Shown here: one piece after another, positions 21,001 to 28,779 of the stretch
Layout: the number at the start of each line of letters is the position of its first letter
Numbering within the stretch: position 1 is the stretch's first letter
NCBI GenBank assembly: GCA_026936325.1
Contig: JAPTHN010000004.1
Location: 10,899,439-10,963,438, forward strand
Source: Platynereis dumerilii
Taxonomy: Eukaryota; Annelida; Polychaeta; Phyllodocida; Nereididae
Length of the DNA stretch: 64,000 bases
Direction of reading: 5' to 3'
Made by a program: the position numbers and the translations under genes
The notes under the pieces: model-generated
Databases searched by the model: none
Told to the model about the DNA's origin: nothing
The model's input: the letters and a program-made list of their open reading frames with translations, nothing else

Positions 21001-22653
21001 CGGGATGTGCAGAGAACTCCCGATAGATCTGTTACGAGCACAAAAGACACTGGGTTGGGTAGATCAGCAAAAGATACAAGCTTCACTGGTTCAAGTACCA
21101 CAACAAATAGGTTACACAGAGACAGTAAAGACGTTAAAAGTAGCATGGATTCGACCGATAGCACTCCTCCTAAATCAACTGATTATTCTACTGCCCTCAG
21201 TGTGAACACTTCACTAGGACAAGATAGGCAATATTCGGGGTACTCTCCCGGTATGATTGACATCAAGGCACTCAGTCGCAATCCTGACGGCAGACCGCGG
21301 GTCAGTCCTCGACCGTCTAGCGCAGGTTCTAGACCATCGAGCGCAGGATCAAGGCCGTCTAGTATTGGTTCAGTGACGTCAATAGAAGGCGGTGCTGATT
21401 TCGATGTCAAAGGTTTAAAGAGTGCGCTCGATCCGACTGAGTTAGCTGAAGACGGGACTGTGTTTAATTGTGCTAAGAAATTTGAGAGACAATTCTCTGA
21501 TTCTAACAATGTCAGTAATGTTCCAACGGTTGGTGGAAGTGTGAGCGGCGTAGTCCTCCGAAGAGAGAAATCTCCGCTATCGAGGGAGAAAACAGAAGAG
21601 AGCGTGGCACTAAAAAGAGACAGTGATGCCCGGGACAGAGATAGCAGTTGTTCCGAAGGAAATGATCCCATTCCTGCTGATGGCAAAGATCCGCCTGCTG
21701 CCAAACGGAAAAGGAGCGTCAGAGAATTAACGACACAATTTGAGGTTGCAAACAGCCCTCCTAGGCCTGACCCCGCCCCTTCAGTCGTTGGCCACTCCCC
21801 TTCTTCTACTAGCCACACCCCTTCAGCTAGCCCCGCCCCTTCAGTAAGCCCCGCCCCCTCTGTTAGCCCCGCCCCTGCTGAGATTAAGTTCAAACCTCTT
21901 GTCTTCCAAAAGCCAAAGGTCGTATCTATCAAATCGTTCGAGAGACCGGATACATCTAACACGTCACATGACCCTCGTCTCAGTCACTCGGCTCCTACTA
22001 GTAGCGTGACAGCTTCTGTTGGTGGATTCAGTGTGTCAAGTAGTTCTAACCCCAGTACGTCAAGTAGTGTCTCCAGTATTGGTGCTGGCACTGGAATCAG
22101 TAGTGTAAGTTCTTCTAATGGCGTACATCCAAAGACTGATAGCAGGAGCACAGAACTACAGGTGGCAGCACCTCCTGTTGCTCCGAAATCTCCCGAAACG
22201 AAGAAGAAATATGAATCAGTTTCTAAACGCACAAAATCAGACAGTGACGTTTTAGAACGTTTAGACAAGAAAAAGAACGATTCGCCTCCTCCCCCTGGTG
22301 GATATAAACAGAAGAACCAATCAGCTGTCAGTTTAGACGAGGGGGTCAGTGGAGAAGGTGCGGAAGGTAGCGTGCGGCAGATTTCGATGATGTTCGAACG
22401 GAGGAGTAGTTTACGAGGCACGGAGCGACCTGTCATCGAACAAACGATTACGAGAGAGAAGCTTGATCAGTTGGAAGAGGCTTCGATTAAAGAAGTCGAG
22501 GAGAAACTAGAACAAGAACATAAAGTTCGACAGTTATCTCAACTCTTCGAGAGACAGAACAGTTCGCAATCTGATGGTCGACGGTCGATAGAACGACAAA
22601 TCGACCCCGACGACAGAATGGCTCGATCCGCATCCTTCGCTGCTGCTCTTTAG
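2847..22653 (+). CDS. ARHGAP32-like: RhoGAP of the ARHGAP31/32/33 (RICS/CdGAP) family, C-terminal tail, 10 exons (5' end outside window)
   Basis: Joined exons are 2847-3039, 4976-5088, 7469-7645, 8278-8445, 10493-11374, 12876-13099, 13575-13744, 14225-14348, 19026-19265 and 19753-22653. They form 1,730 codons including the stop, with compatible phases at every junction. Residues 1-50 (RPKSLAMSAPTKLLSLEEAR, then NKYIDVGGGP) and the next exon (SGWRSFFSKS) match the block directly after the RhoGAP domain of vertebrate ARHGAP32 (as I recall it: RPKSL, KLLTLEEA, NKYIEVGEGP, GSWRSFFNLGKS). LRSVKSADSLLS corresponds to LRSAKSEESLTS, and LKDKLVGALSPK to the EKVVYAFSPK region. Family members switch off Cdc42/Rac in neurons and at adhesions, using long disordered tails as SH3 and kinase scaffolds. 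This tail is Ser/Pro-rich with SPxK, PxxP and basophilic RSxS sites, and ends ARSASFAAAL. The GAP domain must lie left of position 1. Assignment among ARHGAP31, 32 and 33 is not resolved; an invertebrate may carry one pro-orthologue. Confidence 0.88.
4976..5088 (+). CDS. ARHGAP32-like exon b: basic stretch and WRSFF motif
   Basis: The acceptor is CCCTTGTAG and the donor is GTACGG at 5089. The exon encodes KKKHRKERKPLTTSGWRSFF and a Gln/Lys-rich end. It parallels the basic KKSPVGSWRSFFNLGKS segment of vertebrate ARHGAP32. The basic cluster could bind membrane or act as a nuclear signal. Confidence 0.85.
5100..5310. repeat. Degenerate ~20-bp tandem repeat (ATTTGGAAGTGTATTTCC)
   Basis: About eight diverged units of the pattern TATTTGGAAGTGTATTTCC begin directly after the exon b donor. 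The period drifts between 19 and 22 bases. Confidence 0.6.
6085..6250 (-). repeat. Dispersed repeat with GATA end, copy 1 (minus)
   Basis: The reverse complement runs (GATA)n, AGCCCTCTAAGCCC, ACAAGGGTTGAT, TTTACCCCATGTGAG, GCACAGACACTGATACAAGG. The same order occurs on the plus strand at about 44630-44815 and, truncated, at 13185-13290. It has no obvious tRNA promoter, so it could be a MITE or a SINE fragment. Confidence 0.6.
6885..6956 (+). mobile_element. tRNA-SINE tail fragment
   Basis: Contains TGTATAAATACAGGACATAAAGCC followed by CATCCATCC, the 3' tail shared by the SINE copies at 7723, 38060 and 38510. The tRNA-like head is missing. Confidence 0.6.
7469..7645 (+). CDS. ARHGAP32-like exon c: Ser-rich LRSVKSADSLLS region
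   Basis: The acceptor is CTTCCTAG and the donor is GTGAGT at 7646. After an acidic run (STDDDDDIGS) it encodes RRQLRSVKSADSLLSAPSSR, which lines up with TLRSAKSEESLTSLHA of ARHGAP32. It has one base of split codon at its right end. Confidence 0.85.
7723..7895 (+). mobile_element. tRNA-derived SINE, full copy
   Basis: The head GGTTAGCTCAGTGGCAGCG holds a Pol III A box and GGTTCGAATCT a B box, 35-45 bases apart as in tRNA. The body continues with CTCATTGCCATGTGCTCCTC, CTAATTAGCCTACCAAGTG and the tail ACGTAAAGCCCCAATC. It lies in the intron between exons c and d, in the same orientation as the gene. Confidence 0.85.
8278..8445 (+). CDS. ARHGAP32-like exon d
   Basis: The acceptor is CTCTTTCAG and the donor is GTGCGT at 8446. 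It encodes VAEETGRVSVSSTRSQPPLM and then SASCDYSYSDYEMEAEVPSP. The tyrosine and acidic cluster SYSDYEMEAE could be a phospho-tyrosine docking site, which is inferred. Symmetric 1-1 phase makes it skippable without a frameshift. Confidence 0.8.
8561..8766. mobile_element. Harbinger-like MITE, diverged copy
   Basis: Starts after TTA with GGCCAGACAATTGATCTTTA and carries a recognisable but worn inverted end (AAACTAAAAATTAATTATGCC). It shares its interior with the better-kept element at 28322-28512. Confidence 0.6.
9380..10130. repeat. Pyrimidine-rich intron tract with (CTTTGTTCTCTAA)n
   Basis: This 750-bp stretch of the intron before exon e is strongly C/T-biased on the plus strand. Between about 9840 and 10110 it resolves into a 13-14-bp tandem repeat, CTTTGTTCTCTAA. 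Confidence 0.75.
10493..11374 (+). CDS. ARHGAP32-like exon e: large Ser/Pro-rich exon
   Basis: The acceptor is ATCCACCAG and the donor is GTGCGT at 11375; the frame is open on both sides but outside these sites loses protein-like composition. It encodes 294 residues, from GVFDADLESRSLDGVS to NPHFLEKEQSPG. It contains repeated SP sites (SPTSPVKAFVSSPVKMWPTS), a PxxP-rich run (SPQSPPTPVSPGG) and LKDKLVGALSPKSKSDKSED, which resembles the VVYAFSPK segment of ARHGAP32. Many SPxK sites suggest control by proline-directed kinases, an inference. Confidence 0.85.
11375..12875. other. Intron between exons e and f; no gene
   Basis: AT-rich sequence without coding signal. It contains one foldback element (12075-12469); nothing else was recognised. 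Confidence 0.7.
12075..12469. mobile_element. 395-bp long-inverted-repeat element (MITE) with AATA duplication
   Basis: The ends are GGGCAATTCCGTAAACTCAG and its near reverse complement finishing GGAATTGCCC. The two halves pair almost throughout, through ACCTGGCCTCAT, GTATCAGACAAGCCA and GTACGTCCGAAACG to a centre near 12265. The flanks on both sides are AATA (12071-12074 and 12470-12473), a plausible 4-bp target duplication. It has no coding capacity. Confidence 0.8.
12876..13099 (+). CDS. ARHGAP32-like exon f
   Basis: The acceptor is TTGATACAG and the donor is GTAGGT at 13100. It encodes GFLAEQAAINHSATPKRHSK, PLPPSRGSHEQQKTF and SLTTDSETNFQLGQ. The PLPPSR run is a candidate SH3 ligand. It ends in phase 0. 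Confidence 0.8.
13180..13290 (+). repeat. Dispersed repeat with GATA end, truncated copy
   Basis: Reads ATAGATGGATAGAAATGGCA then AGTGCAGCCCTCCAAGCCCA, matching the head of the copy at 44630. Its 3' half is lost. Confidence 0.5.
13575..13744 (+). CDS. ARHGAP32-like exon g
   Basis: The acceptor is CATTTCAG. The donor GTTCGC at 13745 is weak, but it is the only site near the end of the coding signal whose phase (2) fits the next exon. It encodes GLSSSEGSSLHGAGEKKATP and ends SPSKTAAL. Confidence 0.75.
13780..14078. mobile_element. hAT-like MITE (CAGGGTTCCCAC...GTGGGAACCCTG)
   Basis: It has short terminal inverted repeats CAGGGTTCCCACTC and GAGTGGGAACCCTG, and an interior of repeated CCTGGAAAA and CCTTGAAAA words. 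The flanks ATTTGATT and TTTAATTA are a worn possible 8-bp duplication. It starts 35 bases after the exon g donor. Related copies lie at 28174-28630 and 36459-36774. Confidence 0.7.
14225..14348 (+). CDS. ARHGAP32-like exon h
   Basis: The acceptor is GACTTTCCAG and the donor is GTGAGT at 14349. It encodes AINLPSRVSGSQGQLSSVTK and ISKALSVPADLQRSMDDLDS. The frame is fixed by exon g phase 2; the other frames are stopped or change composition. The text LSVPADLQRSMDDLDSQ looks like a short amphipathic helix. Confidence 0.8.
14425..14515 (+). mobile_element. tRNA-SINE tail fragment
   Basis: Contains CTTCGCCTCATTACTC, CTTATTAGTCTGCCAAGTG and AAATACAGCACGTAAAGCC, the diverged 3' body of the SINE family. 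The head is absent. Confidence 0.6.
14611..14661 (+). mobile_element. SINE 3'-tail motif (AAATAGCCCAC...GGGGCGTAAAAC)
   Basis: The motif TAAATAGCCCACATCGG then GATGGGGCGTAAAACTCAC recurs at 17925-17970 and, inverted, at the end of the minus-strand SINE near 47710. Similar tails occur in widespread metazoan SINE superfamilies; the family link is inferred. Confidence 0.5.
14995..16145. repeat. G-rich ~240-bp higher-order tandem repeat in intron h-i
   Basis: AAGGCCCGGGGGGG-type starts lie near 15003, 15239, 15480, 15719 and 15950, giving periods of about 231-241 bases. Each unit contains three related sub-blocks of G-run, GTCACCTCGG, A-run and T-run, so it is a trimer of diverged roughly 80-bp units. 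G runs of 6-11 make quadruplex formation on the coding strand possible. Confidence 0.85.
16150..19025. other. Rest of intron h-i; no gene recognised
   Basis: It holds a diverged 127-bp tandem duplication around GCAGCCATCTTT (16203-16384), a small hairpin TAACCGAC-CTAAC-GTCGGTTA at 16390, a SINE tail at 17925-17970, and otherwise AT-rich DNA. A 95-codon frame at 18585-18872 has no recognisable protein features. Confidence 0.6.
19026..19265 (+). CDS. ARHGAP32-like exon i
   Basis: The acceptor is GTAATTCCAG and the donor is GTGAGT at 19266. It has exactly 80 codons in phase 0-0, so it could be skipped in frame. It encodes CDMGSIGSFSELSRSLNSLL, NDVESQDSFSGAGE and a run of serines. The SELSRSLNSLLNDVE segment could form a short helix. 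Confidence 0.82.
19753..22653 (+). CDS. ARHGAP32-like terminal exon (966 residues, stop TAG)
   Basis: The acceptor is GGTTTGCAG at 19752, and the frame is open to TAG at 22651-22653. It is a long Ser-rich, disordered exon, as in vertebrate ARHGAP32, whose last exon is also very long. Features in order: acidic EEEESCLSEEEEDEK-like start, LEAQLEAQLE helix repeat, RPSSAGSRPSSAGSRPSSIGS triplet, PAPSVSPAPSVSPAP repeats, and basic and Pro-rich SH3-like sites (DSPPPPGGYKQK). The C terminus has a helical part (REKLDQLEEASIKEVEEKLE) flanked by RQISMMFERRSS and RQLSQLFERQNS, and the protein ends ARSASFAAAL. Confidence 0.9.
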   Translation, partial: ESLLSPVQEQQPFDLEESFKVAMESSSELIPRHLLAEEESCLSEEEEDEKVTHLASMEDLSQPTLQGSSMDDMTASASGFKGLPDSSTSSVVSDMTGSMAHSGHADHSRDVRDVRHVGDDLGHMGHSGNVSEHVTDVMSSTDGAADTNVAMSTSLMSTDSMNVSTDSVTMKSDDERDDRELKLSSMESSHESPEESSRGESSHDSQGDSQVDLQLEAQLEAQLESRGLLSPEVPMVSSSSSNESQASDKLTLGGASSVSSAISAPINIPTHKEATAEQPAPSRSVESMDTKSDDADSGPSGDLISDPTNISSEVGSKVVSPLSPTGVTKASDSARVAVVKPTGHQTQGFTRSSPDGGTGATGCTPPDKKPKPSGRDIREMRESSHARETKDWSSRIKVEEDVIIPVLEKTVQRTLPRDVQRTPDRSVTSTKDTGLGRSAKDTSFTGSSTTTNRLHRDSKDVKSSMDSTDSTPPKSTDYSTALSVNTSLGQDRQYSGYSPGMIDIKALSRNPDGRPRVSPRPSSAGSRPSSAGSRPSSIGSVTSIEGGADFDVKGLKSALDPTELAEDGTVFNCAKKFERQFSDSNNVSNVPTVGGSVSGVVLRREKSPLSREKTEESVALKRDSDARDRDSSCSEGNDPIPADGKDPPAAKRKRSVRELTTQFEVANSPPRPDPAPSVVGHSPSSTSHTPSASPAPSVSPAPSVSPAPAEIKFKPLVFQKPKVVSIKSFERPDTSNTSHDPRLSHSAPTSSVTASVGGFSVSSSSNPSTSSSVSSIGAGTGISSVSSSNGVHPKTDSRSTELQVAAPPVAPKSPETKKKYESVSKRTKSDSDVLERLDKKKNDSPPPPGGYKQKNQSAVSLDEGVSGEGAEGSVRQISMMFERRSSLRGTERPVIEQTITREKLDQLEEASIKEVEEKLEQEHKVRQLSQLFERQNSSQSDGRRSIERQIDPDDRMARSASFAAAL

Positions 22654-22882
22654 TCTTTGGTTGTAGTATAACAAATTATGGGACTGATATGTTGTTAATA
22701 TGCCAAGATGTGTACAGAAAACGTCGGAAATAGGAATTTTTTGCAGTATTGTTGCATATGATTGAACTTGTCGAGGTGCAAAAGATGTTAAGAAGTGTAC
22801 AGAAATAGGGTTGAATTTTGCAGTATTGTTGGAAGAATAGTGCAAGTGATATAGTTGAACTTGTAAAGGTGCAAATAATGTT

Positions 22883-22888
22883 ATTAAA
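22883..22888 (+). promoter_or_regulatory. Candidate poly(A) signal ATTAAA
   Basis: The first ATTAAA after the RhoGAP stop codon, 230 bases downstream. Later AATAAA words exist, so this may be a proximal site or unused. Confidence 0.3.
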
Positions 22889-25529
22889 GCCGCCAGTACT
22901 TTTACAAGATGCTCATGTAAAGTATGGTACAGGGGATATGATTATGACAACAAAAACGTGATAAACTGTCTAAAATGCCAGTACTTTCAGTCTAGTTCTC
23001 AAGAAATTGAATGCTATGGACACCAACTACTCCTGAATCAATATATTGTCTGTAATACTATGTATTGATATGGTATAACATGCAGATACAACAGATTGAA
23101 CATACACAAAGAAATTATAACAGAGACAGTGTGAAGGTAATGATCTGAATTTTAATTAAATTATACAGTGTATAATATTGTATATAGTTATATATACAGT
23201 GAGTGCAGGTACGTTATCAATTGGAAAATTAACGACAAACGCAATGGAGATTGTATCATTTGGTTGCCACGAAGTTTAGGAATCTAAAATGGCCGGCAAC
23301 TTTCAATTAGTTTTGTATTCAATTAAAAGTTTATGAGGGTAACAGATGACGCAATTGATATAGAGTATGTATGTTTATGAAACTATAGGGAGTCTTACCA
23401 TAAATGTTGGGCACCTAAAATAGACTCTAGGCGAAAGTAACTTCACTTGTTGATTGAATGTTAGACAAATCATGTTTCAAGGTGAAGTCTCGCACCTGAA
23501 GTGGACTCAGAAAAGCAACAGTACTGAACGAAAAAGCTGAACTGTTTTTCAACTGGGTAACAACACATACACACGACTGGAAACATTGCTACAATACACT
23601 ACGGCTTGCTACAATACATTATTTATTACACAATACATTACAGTACAGTGTCAGTTGTTGTTGAATTCCATGTTACGCAGCTATTGTCTATCAGCCAGTA
23701 ACTGTCGATCTTTTTATCGTTTTTTACTCGTACCAGGTCATAGGTTATATAGCTTCAGTAATCGCAGCTATATGTCGCTTAACGAGCTGCTTGTAAAATA
23801 CGCACCCCTAGGTAAATTCTAATAGTATTTCCATCGTATTTAAACATGTTAGAGCGTATTTTTATCATGTTTTCATTAGGAGAGGTTAATAATGTTTCGA
23901 AGTGTCAATTGACGTCATCTGATGGCAACTGATGTCAATGGATTTCATTTTCATGCAACTGAGATTAGGAATACATGTACATGGAGTAAAAGTGAAAAAT
24001 GTTTATTTTGGAAAATTTGTTTTTTGAGTGTTTTAGTATAAATCTCAAATACAAATTTTTTTTCGAAGAACGTGTAAGAATTTAAAGGAATAATTTGAAT
24101 TTAAGGAGTGTTATATTGTGTTAGAAGTAAAAGAAGAAGGTGAATTGAATTGTATTTTGCGTGAATTAGAATGTTTTGAGAGAACTAAAAATGAGACTTA
24201 GGAAGAATTTGTCAGGAGAATTTGCACGGAGAAATTGTTTAGAGAATTTATTGTGAGTGGATGAAATTTATAAAAAATTTATTACAGTATTGAAGTTGTT
24301 GTGAACCAGCTCTTTAACAACAAATTGGGTTTAACCTTTTGAAAACTTAATGAATTTAATACTCTCAAGTGCTTGTAAGCCAAAGTTGCATGTAATTGAT
24401 GCGTAAATACAGGAAGTACAGTGAATGTATGACCCAGATACATGCTGATGAATATGCATGACATTTAATGAGGTGATGACCTCAATATATGACCCAGTTA
24501 CATGTTAATTGACCTTGAAGAATGAGTATTATTTCACGTGCCTGAGCGAGCTGTATAAATCGTGATGCCAGGGTATGTTACAAAACTGACTGATATATCG
24601 GTGGTTATAGACTTCGGAAAATATTTGATCTATTAAATTTGATCTACTAATTAAAATGCCAAGTAATGTTAGATATTATGATGATAATGTCTCAGTTGAG
24701 CAAATGAAAATTTGTAGGAATTTTAAAATCAGTTTTGGGAGAACTGCGTTACGTAAATTTATGATGCCAAGACCTTTTACACGCGTTTACGTGATCATTT
24801 ACACACTCTGACACTGTAAGAGATTATTTCGTATTTTGCCAGTGTACCAAACTCCAGTTACTGCATAATCATGGTAATGAGAAAAAGTAATTTTAAAAAC
24901 GGACTTTATTTTTGCTTTGTCTGCTGCCGGCTTTCTAATTAGCTTTGTCAATTAGCTTTGTCAATTTATGTCATTCTCAGCAATTTTATAACCCGCATTA
25001 TATGTTTTTGCAGATATATATGTGTTGATAGATGCGTTATCAGTAGCGTCACAAATGTAAATACATGTATTAAGATTAGGATAAATGACGCTGTTCCATA
25101 TTATTCTAATGAGCTTCATTTGCATATATTTGCATTTATAACATATTTGCATATAATTAGCTCTTTTTCCATTCGCGTTTGCAATTAAGTCATTTGCATT
25201 CATTTACATATAGATATATATAAGATCTGATGTGATTATATATATGTTGTCTCATGTATGATTTTGATATTGAATTGATTGGTGATTGATTGAGAAATGA
25301 TTGATGATAAAATGATTGATTGATGATTGAATGTGTCAATAGAGATGAATGTTGATATCCTGCAGTTGGTCGGTTGTGTGTAAAGTATTTCTTAGTGGGA
25401 TGAGCAAACATAAGAACTTATTGAAGATGTCTGAATTCATTGACGATTGCCTGGGAGGGCTTTGCGATCGATATCTAACTATTTATGTAATTGATAACTG
25501 TATAAAAAAGACGCTTTATTATTATTAAG

Positions 25530-25790
25530 GTCCAGGGGCCATCTAGGTGTCATCCAGGGGCTATCTAGGTGTCATCCAGGGGCCATCTAGGTGTCATCCA
25601 GGTGTCATCCAGGGGCCATCTTGGGTGTCATCCAGGGGCTATCCAGGTGTCATCCAGGGGCCATCTAGGTGTCATCCAGGGGCCATTCTGGTATCATCTA
25701 GGTGTCATCCAGGGGTCATCTTGGAGCCATCTAGGAGCCATCTAGGTGTCATCTAGGGTGTTATCCAGGGGCCACTGTGTCTATTTTGAG
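25530..25790. repeat. 22-bp minisatellite (AGGGGCCATCTAGGTGTCATCC)n
   Basis: About ten to twelve units alternate AGGGGCCATCTAGGTG and TCATCC forms. It is preceded by GCTTTATTATTATTAAGG, a word often seen at ends of dispersed repeats. Confidence 0.85.
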
Positions 25791-27765
25791 CAACAATGGA
25801 AACTACATCAATTGAGCTCTGTACAGAAGATATGTTACATGAATTAAATAATAAGAATATAAGCTATTGTGGGCTGTACATAATTCTGCTGATTGTAAAT
25901 GTCTCAGAAATCATGAAACAATTGGTAAAGGTTGATCATTAATTTGATGTTTATGAATGATTAGATGACCGAAGAATGAATTGAGGTACCTTTAGGAGCC
26001 TTTAAATATTGTTGTAAATTTTGAGTAAACTTATGAGTAATTCTGCTTAAACACAGATCTCTTGCCAATGTATGCAAGTTGAGTGAGTGATTAAATTATA
26101 AGTTAATTATTATGGATGATAATTTAATGAATATCTTGTCATTGATAAGAAGCTGCTACATACAAAGTCATAGTACAACACATTAAGCATTTGTCAAAAT
26201 GGCTATAAATGAAGTCCTATTTTATCGCTGTTATGTTGCAATTAAAGCAATACGCAGATTTGGGCCCTCCTTAAATCCAGTGGTTCATCGTGTTAAAGAT
26301 AAAAAAATCTCTATGGAACTTCCACATTTGAAAATAACCGCATCGTAAGTTAAGTGTAATGAAAATTTGATGATGAAGTAATGGATCATGTTCAACATTT
26401 TGTGTCATTACTGTTAATGATCGTATGGACATGTGAGTTCAACAATTTTTTACAATTTATATTTCATTTAGTGTTTTTTATGTAGGTTATTGAGCAAATT
26501 TAACTTTGATCCAGTATGTGCACATTAAAGTTATAAAAGATGTAGGTGTTATAATTATAATAATTATAATAAATTAATAATTGCAGGTTCGTTATTTACA
26601 CATGTATTTGAATATTTCCGTGCTTAGAATCAGCCTATTGAAGTTGTTCAGAGTGTTAGATTTTTTTAAATCAAAATATTCCAATTGATGTCTTGTAAGA
26701 TACAGTTGTATTACTTCTCTGATCAGATGTCATATATGTCATAAATATGTGAATCCCTTGTACATAATACCATGCCTATGCGTATGTTTCATCTGCTGAA
26801 AATATAATGCATTCACGTGACGTTTTTCAAATTTCCCGCTGCCACGTACGCCATTAGAATGTGATACGAGTGCTGTACTCTGGTGGATGTTAGCAGAACT
26901 AATGTCGTTCTGTGCCAATCCAACAGAGGGAGCTAGCGTCTTGCTCCTCAATGTTTGAAATTGAAGTTACTTCGTAGTTGTCACAGAGTCTCCCAAATTT
27001 CTTCTGGTAATCTTAATGGTAATTTCTTAAAATAGGAGTTCATTTGTCATTTATTGTTAGCGATATAACAATTACTTTTTACTCTAATACGATGGTTATG
27101 ATAAAATATCTATAAATTGTACAGATATGACAGAAAATTCAAGGTACGTTGTGATTTTAAAATCATACATGGGGTTTTGCGAAGTATTCATAACTTTAAA
27201 TTCAGAACAAAGATTATAATTGATACATTTTATAGAAACACTTAAAATTTCCATGGCGCAAGAGATGACACTTGTTAAAGACAGAAGTGAACTATTTTGA
27301 TATATTGTTGATTTGTTACGTTGTTTTTACAATGGGGAGAGACTCTGAAATAATCAAATCCAATTTTAATCGTTTTCAATTACATTCACGGTTGTGCTTA
27401 TTTGTTAATCAATTGAGGAGCTCCTTATTTAGATTAGTTAATCAGATTATGACCTAATTAGATTAGAAGTGTTAGATAATTAGGTTAATTAGATTAATTA
27501 CATGATTGGACTCTTCTCTGTGCAATATCAAAAATTACCAAGCGTTTGTTTTAATACTTTTTTAATGTCTTCTGTGTATAGATATGCTGTTTACAAATAT
27601 ATAAATATATATATCTTTGAATGTATTACTGGCGGCAAATGTGATAATGTCAATAAATTAATTTAGACAAGATTATTGATTTTGACAAGATTATTGATTT
27701 TGACAACTGTTTTCTTCCAGCTTTTCACAGGTATGTGGGCAGCAAGTGGGATATAGGCCTATATA

Positions 27766-28021
27766 GGGGACACCGGGGCTGGTTGTCACAGTGGCAGGTT
27801 GTCACACTGCTGGGGCAGGTTGTCAGCAAGGAATTTATACATAGTATTAAGCACTTTTTTAAGCTTTTATGAATCAACTATGACTCTTTTCTAATAAAGA
27901 TCTGGTATAAATTGCATCTGTAATTCGGAACTACGTGTGCATGATATTATGTATGTGAGACTCAAAAGTTGTGTGTTATGTGTGACAACCTACCCCTGTA
28001 ACAACCAGCCCCGGTCTCCCC
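27766..28021. mobile_element. 256-bp TIR element (MITE)
   Basis: The ends GGGGACACCGGGGCTGGTTG and its near complement finishing CCAGCCCCGGTCTCCCC are inverted. The next inner parts (GGTTGTCACAC and GTGTGACAACC) also pair. No clear target duplication; the family is unassigned. Confidence 0.7.
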
Positions 28022-28173
28022 TTCTGCTGGCACAAATCGATTCATAAATTCAGATTATTACAGCTTATACAAATTAGTTGAAGAACTTATTAAAAAGCTT
28101 CCTGGTTGAGGCTTGTGAATTTCATCAAATTGAAGGGATGTTTAGTGTTTGAGTCTTGAAGAGCATTTTCCCA

Positions 28174-28630
28174 CAGGGTAACTTACCCCTGTCATGGAAA
28201 GCCGGAGAAAGTCCTGGAAAAAATTGTGGTCATGGAAGACCTGGAAAAGTCCAGAAGAAAGTCTTGGAAAATTTAAATTTTAGCCTTAGTTCACGCTTAA
28301 ATGTTGTGGGTTCCCCAGTTAGGCCACACATAATTGATCTTTAGCTTCTCGGATTCCTCTCAAGGCCCTTTTTCTAGGGTCGGTCAGTAGGACAAAAAAA
28401 AAAGGTGAAAAAAAAAAATTTATAATGTCAAAAAAAAATTATTTTTTTTCCATCGGCAGTAAATCTATTGTGTCGGCGGGTCCGCGAAGCTAAGAATCAA
28501 TTATGTGTGGCCTTATGGTACTTGTGGTAGACTGGATGGAAACGGACCTCAATTAATGAATCTGTTTTGGGGTGCAAAATCTGAAATTTGGAGAAGTGGA
28601 ATTTCTTTAAAAAATTTTCTGGGAACCCTG
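28174..28630. mobile_element. hAT-like MITE, interrupted by a Harbinger-like MITE
   Basis: Starts CAGGGTAACTTACCCCTGTCATGG and ends GGGAACCCTG. The left part carries GTCCTGGAAAA and GGTCATGGAAGACC words as in the copies at 13780 and 36459. The insert at 28322-28512 with its TTA duplication splits it. Confidence 0.6.
28322..28512. mobile_element. 191-bp Harbinger-like MITE with TTA target duplication
   Basis: The inverted ends are GGCCACACATAATTGATC and its complement ATCAATTATGTGTGGCC, extending about 30 bases through TTAGCTTC. The flanks are TTA at 28319-28321 and 28513-28515. A 3-bp TTA/TAA duplication is typical of the PIF/Harbinger superfamily. It sits inside a hAT-like element and is therefore younger. 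Confidence 0.75.
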
Positions 28631-28779
28631 TTCCAAGAATCTGTTAAATAAGAGGTAAAAGAACTTAGAAGGCAAAGCCAGGCAGAGAAGTCCTTCCAGA
28701 CCTTCCTACATAATTTATGCTGTGCTGGTGAAGGTCTCCATTCAGAAATCTTAAATGGAGTAAAACATGCAGAAGGAAG

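Larger units (their letters stand above)
22654..27700 (+). other. Downstream of the RhoGAP stop: possible long 3' UTR, repeat-poor
   Basis: About 5 kb of AT-rich DNA contains few transposons compared with the rest of the window, which fits a long 3' UTR but does not prove it. It includes a diverged tandem pair of about 90 bp around TTTGCAGTATTGTTG (22708-22885), a candidate ATTAAA at 22883, AATAAA at 26568 and 27652, and a 22-bp minisatellite at 25530-25790. No coding signal was found. Confidence 0.45.

Noticed and set aside
21183-21962. 259-codon minus-strand ORF
   Set aside because: It is the complement of the Ser/Pro-rich terminal RhoGAP exon; low-complexity serine codons keep the antisense frame open.
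25547-25756. 69-codon ORF with repeating SSRGYLGVIQGP-like text
   Set aside because: It is translation of the 22-bp minisatellite.
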